NCBI RefSeq assembly: GCF_910588665.1 | Contig: NZ_CAJUPR010000022.1 | Coordinates: 1 to 8,316 of the forward strand | DNA length: 8,316 bases | Direction of reading: 5' to 3' | Source: an uncultured Brachyspira sp. | GTDB taxonomy: Bacteria > Spirochaetota > Brachyspiria > Brachyspirales > Brachyspiraceae | Shown: in pieces, positions 1 to 7,990 of the stretch | Layout of the letters: each line of letters begins with the position of its first letter | Numbering within the stretch: position 1 is the first letter of the stretch | Notes under the pieces: generated by a model | Told to the model about the DNA's origin: nothing | Databases searched by the model: none | The model's input: only the letters and a program-made list of their open reading frames with translations | Made by a program: the position numbers and the translations under genes

Positions 1-249
1 TCTCAGCTGATCACAAAATCATTTTCAGATGATTATAAAATCATTTTCAGATGATTATAAAATCATTTTCAGATGATTATAAAATCATTCTCAGCTGATC
101 ACAAAATCATTCTCAGATGATCACAAAAACATTTTCAGATGATTATAAAATCATTCTCAGATGATCACAAAATCATTCTCAGATGATCACAAAAACATTT
201 TCAGATGATTATAAAATCATTTTCAGATGATCACAAAATCATTTTCAGA
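1..249. repeat. Left 22-bp tandem array (left terminal inverted repeat arm)
   Basis: Eleven complete units of exactly 22 bp fill 1-242, followed by a seven-base partial unit (243-249). Units start with TTTCAG or TCTCAG and end mostly with AAAATCAT. Two main versions alternate: one with a GATCAC core (1, 89, 111, 155, 177, 221) and one with a GATTAT core (23, 45, 67, 133, 199). No unit has an insertion or deletion. The block 111-176 (three units) is repeated at 177-242 with one difference, so the array has a 66-bp higher-order period. The reverse complement of these units is the unit of the right array. The array continues past the window start, so its full length is unknown. Confidence 0.95.
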
Positions 250-561
250 ATATAGAAATATAATTGCAATTTGTATCATAATAATAATTATTTTACCAAT
301 CTCATGATGTTATTTTCACCAACTACAATTCTGCAGTTTATTGAAATAATAGAATTTAAATTGAAATCTTTTCTCGTGCTACACTCTGGCTATTTACTTA
401 TTGAATAATTGTGTTAATACTAATACAAATGCAAACATGAAATGAATAATTAAACGCACAATATAAATTAACGCGAAAGCTCAGCAAATAATTTGTATTC
501 TGACCAAAAATTTAAATTAAAGATATAAAAAAATTATTTATGCCAAAACTTGTCAATTATT
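250..561. other. AT-rich spacer between left array and transposase 3' end
   Basis: About 310 bp of AT-rich sequence without a supportable open reading frame, RNA gene or repeat. It lies between the inner end of the left array and the stop codon of the minus-strand transposase, so it would be the subterminal region and 3' flank of the element. Comparison by eye with the reverse complement of the sequence just inside the right array (about 7900-7990) shows no extended similarity. The inverted repeat therefore appears confined to the 22-bp units. Confidence 0.5.
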
Positions 562-564
562 TTA
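561..564 (-). terminator. Putative UAAA cleavage/polyadenylation signal overlapping the stop codon
   Basis: On the minus strand the transposase ends with TAA followed by A, giving TAAA. In Trichomonas vaginalis a UAAA that often includes the stop codon acts as the 3'-end processing signal (established knowledge, recalled). In such AT-rich DNA the match could be chance, so it only supports the trichomonad reading. Confidence 0.35.
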
Positions 565-3105
565 AAAATCAGGTGATTCGTTCCACGTTTTGCACATTAC
601 AAGGATATCATTTATAATTTCTTTTGGAATTGGAGAATTAAAGTTCACCTCATAAATTAACTTTATTGCTTCAATCTCTGGTGACTCATTCTCTTTCATA
701 TATCGTTGTGCAAAGTTTTTGATATCATTATATTGAACAAAATAAACCCCATTAATTGAAGCTCTATCAGATGCGTCTTTGTTCTCAGCAATTTGCCATA
801 AGAATTTTTCAAACACAGGGCACTGTTCAATAATTAATAATTGATTTTTTGATAAAGTCTTAATGATTTTTGAATGTTGATTAATGATGTTTCCATCTGA
901 AAAATATAAATCATTATTCGCATTATTTTCTGACTCTTCTTCTTCCTCGTTATCATTATCATCATTTTTATCATCCCAAACAATATCAATATCATCATCA
1001 AAATCATCTATACTTTCTATGTCTGAATCATCTTCCTCTTCGTTATCATTACTTGGTTCATCAAAAACTAGCTCTGTATCATTTTCATTTTCTTTATTTT
1101 CGTTACTATTATCTTCTTTCTCGTAATCTTCTTCTGAATTCTTTAGGTCTACAATATTATTTTCTACATCATATTGTTTAAAATGACATGTTTTTTTATT
1201 GTGTTTCGTTGAGCCGCATATTGAGCAATGGTGAATTCTTTTCTTTTTTTTGGCTCCGCAATTAGAAGGTCGTCCTATTCTCCTGCCTTTTTCGTGAATT
1301 GTCAACGGCTCATAGTCATTTCCGAACTCGATTGCCTGTATATTATCAAATAATTCAATTAGATTCTTTTGTATATCTTTATTGTTTTTTGCATGCGTGG
1401 CAATTTTTGATAATTTGGGCATAATGTTGCTGTAACTGAAGTCAATGTTCATATCAGCGGGATCATCAACAGTTTCTGAATGTTGATCGTTATCTTCTGT
1501 TTCATTAAAGTTTTTTATTAAATAAATCTGTGGAATCATTTCATTTGTTATATATGGATACTTGCTATTTTTTATGTTTTTAAGAATATCGTGGTGGCAG
1601 GGCAGGCCAAATTCTCTTTTTATTGTGCAATGACAATCTTCATTTAAAAGTTCACATATTTGATTCTGTTGAAGTTTGCCAAACATTATTGAATGAATTC
1701 TCTTCTGAGCTTCTTTTAATTCAACATTTAATTTGTTAAAAGCACTTTGTCCAATATATCCAATTTGTGACACTTTTTTTTCAAACTGTTGAGGAATTAT
1801 ACTCATTGAATTAATTATTCCTGATACAAAAATATCTTTCATTATTTCAAATAATTCTGATAAAGGAACAATATCATTATTTGTGTTTTGTTTTAATGTC
1901 CCAAAAATTCCTTCCTGTATATTCGTTGTTCTGTGACCTCTCAGCTGTAAATGATTAAGTGTTGATGGACTATATGATTTTAATTCATTTTGGAGATTTC
2001 TTAAAAATCTTTTATGCTTTTTTATTGAGTCAATTATTTTTTGCAATGAACTTAAGTAAACTTCATCTGATATTGTTCCTTGAATTAGTTGATTGAATAA
2101 ACTGCCCACTTTAGAATTTTCTCCAAACACAGATCTGATATTGCGATAAATATGTATTTTACAAAAAACGATATTTGCTTCTGGGAAAATTTCATTAATT
2201 GCACATACTTGGGCCCGCCATCTATCAATGATAAAAACTCTTATTGAATTTTGAATATGATTTTTGACATCAAATAAAAATGTTTTGAAGTGATCTTTTT
2301 CTCTTCCTGGAATGAAAGAATAAGCAAGAATTTGGCGTGATTCATTATAATCTTCAAAAGAAATAACGACAAGTGGAAAATCGTATTGGTTTACGCAGCA
2401 TGTGTCATCCATGAATACCACATCAGTTGCGATTGGTAAATTTGAGAATCGTTTTGAGATAAAGACTGATCCATTATATTTTTTTGTCTTTGTTATGTTA
2501 TCTGGTTTCCAGTGATGTATTATGTGAAAATAATTGAGATAATTTTCACATTTTGTTAATAAATCATTAATTTCGTTTTTTTGCATATTTTTCTTGACAG
2601 TTCTCCTGATATCATAAAATTTACGTGCTCTAATAGTTTTTGATCTAATTTTTTTTCTTATTTCTCTTGCTTTGTAACCTAAAAGTGCCATTTCTCTAAT
2701 TTCTATTATTCTTTTGTCACTTATTATTCCGTTTGCATCCAAGAATAATTTATCCATAGGATGTGTGTGTGCCCAGTTAGCAGATTTAAAATTTATTACA
2801 GCGAATTTTTGATCATTTTGTGTAATAGTGAATTCGATAAATGAGCCGCAATGATAGTCTTTTTTGGATTTCCTTGTTTGATTCCTTGCTCTTCCACCAA
2901 AAATACATTCAAATCTCCATGTTCTAGTTCCCACAAAATTCATTTTTGTATTTCGTGCAACATATGGAACTCCACAATCTAATTTTGAATATAAACTTGA
3001 AATGTATTTGGAAAATGAATTGTTATGAGCAGTGTACATTGATAAAGGATGATTTTTGATTTTTTCGATGGAATCAACAAATTTGTTTGGTGTTTCAACT
3101 TGCAT
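562..3105 (-). CDS. Mutator-like element (MULE) transposase, 847 aa, intact
   Basis: Likely DDE transposase that cuts and moves the surrounding element by binding its terminal repeats in the nucleus. Residues 55-118 form a FAR1/FLYWCH-like (WRKY-GCM1 fold) DNA-binding domain with zinc ligands C67, C86, H113 and H115. The MULE catalytic core follows: D233 in FMDDTCCVNQYDFPL, D294 in FIIDRW, the C315-x2-H318 signature after FPEAN, and E398 in RTTNIQEGIFGTLK. A SWIM zinc finger is at 491-505 (C491-H-C493 ... C503-H-H505). Residues 607-624 (GRRIGRPS then KKKKR) look like an AT-hook plus basic patch, followed by a CCHC zinc knuckle (C627, C630, H635, C640). A strongly acidic tract covers about 656-728. 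The last 110 residues match no domain I recognise. There are no stops or frameshifts, so it could be active. The start is supported by an initiator motif 14 nt upstream; it stops with TAA. Confidence 0.93.
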   Translation of the reverse strand: MQVETPNKFVDSIEKIKNHPLSMYTAHNNSFSKYISSLYSKLDCGVPYVARNTKMNFVGTRTWRFECIFGGRARNQTRKSKKDYHCGSFIEFTITQNDQKFAVINFKSANWAHTHPMDKLFLDANGIISDKRIIEIREMALLGYKAREIRKKIRSKTIRARKFYDIRRTVKKNMQKNEINDLLTKCENYLNYFHIIHHWKPDNITKTKKYNGSVFISKRFSNLPIATDVVFMDDTCCVNQYDFPLVVISFEDYNESRQILAYSFIPGREKDHFKTFLFDVKNHIQNSIRVFIIDRWRAQVCAINEIFPEANIVFCKIHIYRNIRSVFGENSKVGSLFNQLIQGTISDEVYLSSLQKIIDSIKKHKRFLRNLQNELKSYSPSTLNHLQLRGHRTTNIQEGIFGTLKQNTNNDIVPLSELFEIMKDIFVSGIINSMSIIPQQFEKKVSQIGYIGQSAFNKLNVELKEAQKRIHSIMFGKLQQNQICELLNEDCHCTIKREFGLPCHHDILKNIKNSKYPYITNEMIPQIYLIKNFNETEDNDQHSETVDDPADMNIDFSYSNIMPKLSKIATHAKNNKDIQKNLIELFDNIQAIEFGNDYEPLTIHEKGRRIGRPSNCGAKKKKRIHHCSICGSTKHNKKTCHFKQYDVENNIVDLKNSEEDYEKEDNSNENKENENDTELVFDEPSNDNEEEDDSDIESIDDFDDDIDIVWDDKNDDNDNEEEEESENNANNDLYFSDGNIINQHSKIIKTLSKNQLLIIEQCPVFEKFLWQIAENKDASDRASINGVYFVQYNDIKNFAQRYMKENESPEIEAIKLIYEVNFNSPIPKEIINDILVMCKTWNESPDF

Positions 3106-3108
3106 AAA

Positions 3109-3121
3109 TAATAAAAAGTGA
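3109..3121 (-). promoter_or_regulatory. Initiator (Inr) core promoter of the transposase, trichomonad type
   Basis: Read on the minus strand, 3121 to 3109 is TCACTTTTTATTA. It matches the Trichomonas initiator consensus TCAYTWYTCATTA (recalled) at 12 of 13 positions; only the ninth base differs. Transcription would start at the A at 3119, giving a 14-nt leader before the ATG at 3105-3103. Very short leaders with an Inr just upstream of the start codon are typical of trichomonads. The match supports both the chosen start codon and the organism assignment. AT richness raises the chance of partial matches, but the position is right. Confidence 0.6.
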
Positions 3122-4104
3122 TATAAAAATTAAATTAAATAATTCAGATCAAATGAAATATTTTGAATAAAATATTTATTTATTAATTCCTTTTCTTTTT
3201 TTATTTTGAAAGGATGCTGAACACAAAAAATGGTATCGTTGAAACGATAATCTTATCTTTTTAAATTCATAATTTATATTAAAAATAAAATGTTATCGGA
3301 CAGTTTTGATATTAAATAAAATAAAATCTTATTTAGGTACAAAATTATTTAATATGATTAAGAAAAATGTCTATAAAAATTGGAAAAAACTCAACTTAAA
3401 TTATTAATTGAATTTTTTTAATAGTGTTTATGAAATTTATATATTATAAAGATTAGAAAAGTAATAATTTAAGATAAAAAAAATACAATTAATAAAATTT
3501 TTAAAGTAACACCAATAACAAATTGCAAACTCAAAGAACAATTCTGAGCACTTAATATCATTTTTTTCTTTGTTAGCTAACAAAAACTTTGAAAATATTT
3601 ATTATTTATATATAATTGAAAAATTCATATTTTAAAGTTAGTTTTGAAATACATTAAAGAAAAAAATTGTTGTTTTCCATCAAATTTTTTAATTTGAGGT
3701 TAGTAATTTATTTTTAAATAAATACTTAAATGTGTATTGGATTATTAGATATGAATTAGTCTGTTTCACTAATATTTCAAAAAATAAAAAATGAAATTTC
3801 ACAAATTTGAGGCTTAGATGGTAGCAGTTAAATATCAAAGATAACCAAATATAATTTTATGTCTTGAAAGGTCATTTACATATATAAACGTGTGATTTTA
3901 GCTAAAAAACAAGAAAAGAGAATATATATTGTCATTTCGTCCGATAAAATGCAAACTCTAATTGTTAATATCTTCAACAATCAATATCTTAACGTAGAAA
4001 GCAAAAAAAATAAGATGATGTTTTTTAAACATAAAAAAAGTTTGTTGAAATTATCAACCATCAACATGGGCAATGCATCGGATCTAACAATATTAAGTGT
4101 TTAA
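3122..4104. other. AT-rich region without a supportable gene
   Basis: Nearly 1 kb of very AT-rich sequence upstream of the transposase start. Homopolymer A and T runs are frequent and stops are dense in all frames. The only open stretch near its end (3892-4104, plus) begins with GTG, is lysine/asparagine rich and resembles no family, so I do not call it a gene. I see no tandem repeat, RNA gene or conserved motif here apart from the Inr just before it. Distal promoter elements of the transposase could lie within the first few hundred bases. Confidence 0.5.
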
Positions 4105-4345
4105 TTCAGTAGTATATGCAGTGATTGCCACTCTCCTCCAGCCTATACAACTCGCAACCAAGCTCTGGTATTCTTTCGCTTAGGCTTAGATACGCTCTGG
4201 CTGCTCTCATTTCGTTTCCACGTGCCTATACATTGTGTCAATTCTGTTATGCCACTGACCCAATTTCTACTAGGCTTCAAATTTTATGTCAGTAAAGCTA
4301 CAGAAAATATCTACTTCAACGAGCATAACAACCACCCGAGTCCAT
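4105..4345. other. GC-elevated island of unknown origin
   Basis: By hand count 4141-4260 is about 45-48% GC, against surroundings that are clearly far more AT-rich. The change is abrupt at both ends. Two frames stay open. On the plus strand an open stretch without its own ATG runs to a TAA at about 4363 and ends with a His-rich FNEHNNHPSP. On the minus strand 4225-4106 (ATG at 4210) reads as a protein-like peptide beginning MRAARAYLSLSERIPELG. Neither resembles a family I can name, and neither is complete. It may be a fragment of a different gene or mobile element inserted into the region. The adjoining stretch to 4468 is AT-rich with a short TTA microsatellite (about 4386-4402). Confidence 0.45.
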
Positions 4346-4468
4346 TCATAAATACATTCTAATTAAATACATCATTATTTGTTTTTTATTATTATTATTA
4401 TTTTTGTCCAAATGGCCACCTAGTAATTTTTTGACTGGAATGAGTTTGAGAACATTCATGTTAAATAA

Positions 4469-5574
4469 TATGAGATAGCCTATACTAAAGGAGATGAAGA
4501 GATAACCACAGAGAAAGCCATAAAGAAGTTCATTTGTCAAGCATCCATTGGTTCAGAGAAATCAACAGCAATAAGGAAATGGATCGATAACACTGTACCT
4601 CATAACAAGTTCATATTCATTGTGACAGCTATCAATATAGCTCTGGAGTTCTATTCAAAGTTATACGTAATCTTAAACAATAATCACCTCAAAAATAAAA
4701 GTATGCCCAAAGGAAGGTGCATTTAAAGAATTCAAGGAAGCTATCACACATTTAGTTCCAGTAGTAGTAACAATATTCTCAACAGCATCTAAGTGTCTTG
4801 AAGGGATCATTTCTACTACTACAAAATAGGCTGAAGCTGCTAGTAAGTGTGTTTCATCAATTAATAATGTGTATTGGCTGTTAAAGCCTATCTGGTTGTA
4901 TGACAAGGTATTAATCAAAGTAGAAGATAAAAATGAGTACGAGAGGTTAAAGGAATGTATAACAATGAACTCAATAAGGTTTTGTATAACTCAGAGAAGA
5001 AGGAAATAGAAATCAGTAATGAAGATAATTTTATTAACTCTAAACATGTTGACATATTTATAGCTACTTCATGCATTCAAGCAGAGCAGTCATTTTGGAT
5101 TATTTAATATCGATATTCATTCAGACTCCATTAGATACTGTATCATCAATTGAACCGTTTGTAGGAAGAAAGAGAAATGAAGACTCAACAGCTTATCTAT
5201 ATATGAGACAAGTAAGAGTACCAGAAGATAAGTTTACATTTAAGGCGGACAAGAAAAGGCTGAACCAACTGTGAGCATATACATGGCTATTAATTGACAA
5301 AGTTTCAATGGTTAAGTGCATGAGTAAAATGGGAGAAGTAATAGTTAATGAGATACAAACCTCACTGCCAAAGCTCGGTTTGAGAGAAGAAGAAATAAAG
5401 ATTGATACAGTAATGATAAAAGAAGATGACATAAATAGAGGGTTTTCAGGCAAGAAACAGTTATATCAGCACCATGGCTTCAAGAATGAAAAAGATATAC
5501 CAAATGAATATGAAATAAGTAGCAGATTCAACAGAGAGAAAGGTAAAATGCAAAGAATATATAGTTTAAGTTAG
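4469..5574 (+). pseudogene. Degenerate superfamily 2 helicase (origin-binding/UL9-like replication helicase relic)
   Basis: Remains of an ATP-dependent SF2 helicase, seen as ordered motifs in shifting frames. A Walker A-like ASIGSEKSTA is at 4541-4570 (expected GSGKS/T; the key Gly is Glu). FIFIVTAINIALEFYSKL at 4610-4663 fits motif Ia. HLVPVVVTIFSTASKCLEGI follows in another frame (about 4749-4812). KVLIKVED at 4905-4928 starts the second RecA domain. VDIFIATSCIQAEQSF (5048-5095) fits motif V, again with Gly to Glu. IEPFVGRKR (5149-5175) fits motif VI QxxGRxxR with Gln to Pro. Frames change near 4664-4726, 4937-4961 and 5071-5107, and stops interrupt at 4827 and 5272. Only about 30 codons separate the motif Ib region from the second domain, so the DExH/motif III segment is missing. 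The tail 5308-5574 is unassigned. The exact SF2 subfamily is a guess; the relic helicase call is firmer. Confidence 0.65.
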
Positions 5575-5629
5575 AGTAAATAATAAATGTAAACCATTCA
5601 ATATATTTTTATATTTTTTTGGAAAGCAT

Positions 5630-6060
5630 CTCTGATTCAATTACATTAACAATTCCAATTTTAATAACAGCAATCAGTAATCAATTCAGAATCTAATCAA
5701 TTACATATTCATTGTCAGCAATCAATTAAGGCATTCGAATACATTTCAGATCCAATGACAAAAATCAAATTAGAATTCAATCTAGTATTCTATAACAGTA
5801 ATCACATCGATAACAATAATTAACCATCAATTACATATTCAATGTCAATAATTAAATTAATAACTCAATTACATATTCAATATCAATTCCAAAAAATCAA
5901 TTAGCATTCAATCTAAATAATCTAATCAATTTCATATTCAATATCTGCAATCAATTACAGTATTCAATAGCAGCATTCAATTCCAATCCCAGAATCAATG
6001 ATAATAATTAATATCAACTATCATAATTCAATAACAGCAATCAATCACAACAAGAAAGAG
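5630..6060. repeat. G-poor dispersed short-repeat region between the two helicase relics
   Basis: About 430 bp rich in CAAT, ATTCAAT and CAATTA words and poor in G on the plus strand. A 14-base core, CAATTACATATTCA, occurs at 5698-5711, 5828-5841 and 5866-5879, and with one change at 5927-5940. At least two copies (5698, 5927) share the flanks TCTAAT before and GCAATCAATTA after. Copies are irregularly spaced, so this is not a clean tandem array. No frame codes for a recognisable protein. It could be an old, diverged satellite, a recombination or replication region of the relic element, or simple sequence that grew after the helicase locus lost function. The remaining flanks (5575-5629 and 6061-6185) show nothing further. 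Confidence 0.5.
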
Positions 6061-6185
6061 ATAATAACATTTACCTTTTGTCAAATTAAATATTATGGTC
6101 AATTACAAGGCCAATTTTAGCAATCAGATTCAATTCTTTCTTTGTCACCTTCTTATGTTTTTAGCAGTCAATCAAGTCTAAAAAT

Positions 6186-7704
6186 AATGTTAAGGATTTA
6201 GTTATAATTCCAAAGAACAAAGAAAAGTGCCTTGTTAATATTAGTCCAAAGGAGCTGCGGCCAAGACAGAAATAATCAAAATCATTCATGATGAGTACGT
6301 AGAAAGAGTTTTGACAAAACAGTCAAGTACATAGATTATTCCATTAGAGCTCAGATGGGAGGAGATAGACAATTTTGATTTCACACTGCAATTCTTCATT
6401 GAAATATTAATGAGCTCAGAGTATTTGCTTCATTTATTTGACTTTGAGCATTTCTTAAATAGATGATTTGATTGGCTTGATTCATTAACTAAAATCATTG
6501 GCAAAAGAATTACAAGCAATAATGAAACACAGGGACAAGAGGTGTTAATCGTTTTTGCGATCCAAATGAAAACAAGCTCGTTTCAAAAGTGCTAGGACAA
6601 ATAACAAGACAAGATTTACAGATTAGGTTGGGAACAAAACAGAAAAAATCATAGAGTTCTTATTGATGATACTACTCTTTCTCAACACATAGTGATGAAC
6701 CAACAATAACACAAGATAAATGGAGCAAGATGTTTATGGTCAAACAGCAACCACAAGAGCCTACACATTAAGTTATAATAAAGACTTTGATATTTATTAT
6801 GACCTGATTATAATAACAAAAGAGCTCCTTAATGAATTTCCACTTACTTTTGACTCATTAGCTAACTTATATCATTTACCTTTCAGCAAAGAATTTGTTG
6901 TTGATGTTATTAATGAATGGTACTTTACTGGTGAGCAAGTGAATTCAAATATATGGAACATCACAATTTTGAATCACCTGGATGCAAACAAGAAACAACA
7001 ATACATTGAATCATAAGGTCTTAACAAAGTTACTCCTTTAATTAAGTGATTTACGTGATAGTTTCTCATTAAAGGATTTGCGACAAAACAGTCAGGTAAA
7101 ACAGTATAAGTCCTATGATTTTGCCTTCATTAGCGAAAAGCAATTAAGTAAATTATTGTCAACAATAAACTTAGGAAAATACAAGGATAAGATAATAACT
7201 GCAATGAATTTGTACTCAGTAGGAAATAACAAAAATATCTGCTTTTATGATGAAATTAATGATTATCTTGTCATGTATTAGTTACATTTCCAAGAATCCA
7301 AATGGTAACTATGCAAAAGAAAATGTTAGCAGTATTGAGAGTATTGTTGGCAGGTTTAATACAAGCCTTGAGAATAAGAAGTTGGTTGTTTGCAATAAAT
7401 TCTTGGACAATAACAAACTAAAGTGTGTTTTTGAAGTGAATCAGAAAATGCAGCCAGTAAGGGTAACAGAGATTGAACACAAAGATAGGAAACATTTTAT
7501 AAAAGAATAGGTGATAGAGAATCTTGTTTCTGGATTTAATAATGATTTCTATACATTATTGTTTAACTACTTCAAGAAAAGAGATATTAACAAATTTTAT
7601 CCAAGTAACATTCCAGCAACTGAAGCAAGCAAACAAGCTTACGACCTTTTTATTGGAGCTCATAAAAGCTATTTAGTTGAAGCTTTTCAAGATTACCAGA
7701 ACTT
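6186..7704 (+). pseudogene. Degenerate SF3-type replicative helicase (viral/plasmid primase-helicase C-terminal part)
   Basis: Pieces of one protein in several frames. The 3' half is the most telling. In 7042-7278, NLYSVGNNKNICFYDEI holds a GNNKN (7222-7236) where a GxxGxGKN Walker A would stand. After a frame change at about 7262-7281 comes NGNYAKENVSSIESIVGRFN (7301-7360), then LENKKLVVCNKF (7370-7402), where CNE would be expected and Glu is now Lys. QPVRVTEIEHKDRKHF follows, then an in-frame TAG at 7508, then FYTLLFNYFKKRDINKFYP and IPATEASK (7610-7633). This order matches, from memory, the helicase part of D5-like/NrS-1-polymerase-like (DUF5906) proteins of large DNA viruses, phages and plasmids. 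The 5' part (6186-7016) is more decayed, with several stops and shifts, and no primase motifs are visible. Loss of both ATPase motifs means it is dead. Confidence 0.6.
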
Positions 7705-7729
7705 TTTTTTTTTTATATTTTTAATATAA

Positions 7730-7990
7730 CTTTTTGTTATTCTATTTTTATTCCAAGTATATTTTATAAATATATAATATATTATATCTAATGCATGACA
7801 TATTAAATTTTAGTGATTAAATGCTGACTTGATAAAAAGTTATAAACTATTGAAAATTATGTATTTAATTTTTTACTATTTAAAATATAAAATTTGGAAT
7901 ATTTATGCTGATTACGGTTAGGGTTATTATTTAATAACTTCCTTAGCGCTTTTATTTCATTGTCATTCGATCAAATCTCTGGTTACAAAT
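7730..7990. other. AT-rich spacer between SF3 relic and right array
   Basis: About 260 bp of AT-rich sequence with no open reading frame or repeat that I can support. It begins after the T-run at about 7705-7714 that ends the recognisable SF3 relic. It becomes less AT-rich over the last 80 bases before the array. A single GGTTAGGGTTA lies at 7916-7926 and is too short to call telomeric. No similarity to the inner flank of the left array is seen by eye. Confidence 0.5.

Noticed and set aside
1..249. CRISPR array
   Set aside because: The 22-bp units are directly contiguous with no unique spacers, the host looks eukaryotic, and the array is mirrored in inverted orientation at the other end.
884..1126. 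Plus-strand serine-rich open frame
   Set aside because: It is the antisense shadow of the acidic Asp/Glu tract of the minus-strand transposase; poly-Ser/Leu composition comes from GAA/GAT codons read backwards.
3892..4104. Plus-strand 70-codon open frame
   Set aside because: It starts with GTG, is rich in Lys and Asn as random AT-rich DNA would be, has no recognisable motif and no initiator motif upstream.
4346..4540. Minus-strand hydrophobic open frame resembling a membrane peptide
   Set aside because: It overlaps the start of the SF2 helicase relic on the other strand and a TTA microsatellite (which gives the poly-Asn); hydrophobicity is the expected shadow of Lys/Glu-rich coding sequence.
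5193..5453. Minus-strand open frame across the helicase tail
   Set aside because: Shadow of the plus-strand helicase relic, which carries the GRKR motif VI and continues in frame through this region.
4469..7704. Intact genes read with a non-standard code or programmed frameshifts
   Set aside because: Interruptions include TAA, TAG and TGA as well as shifts in both directions, and catalytic residues are lost. The neighbouring transposase reads cleanly with the standard code.
7247..7729. Two separate small genes starting at 7247 and 7511
   Set aside because: They lie in the same frame, separated only by an in-frame TAG at 7508-7510, and the second begins with GTG. The protein similarity runs across the stop, so they are pieces of one broken SF3 helicase gene.
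7916..7926. Telomere-like GGTTAGGGTTA
   Set aside because: Fewer than two TTAGGG units with no tandem extension; chance in AT-rich DNA is sufficient.
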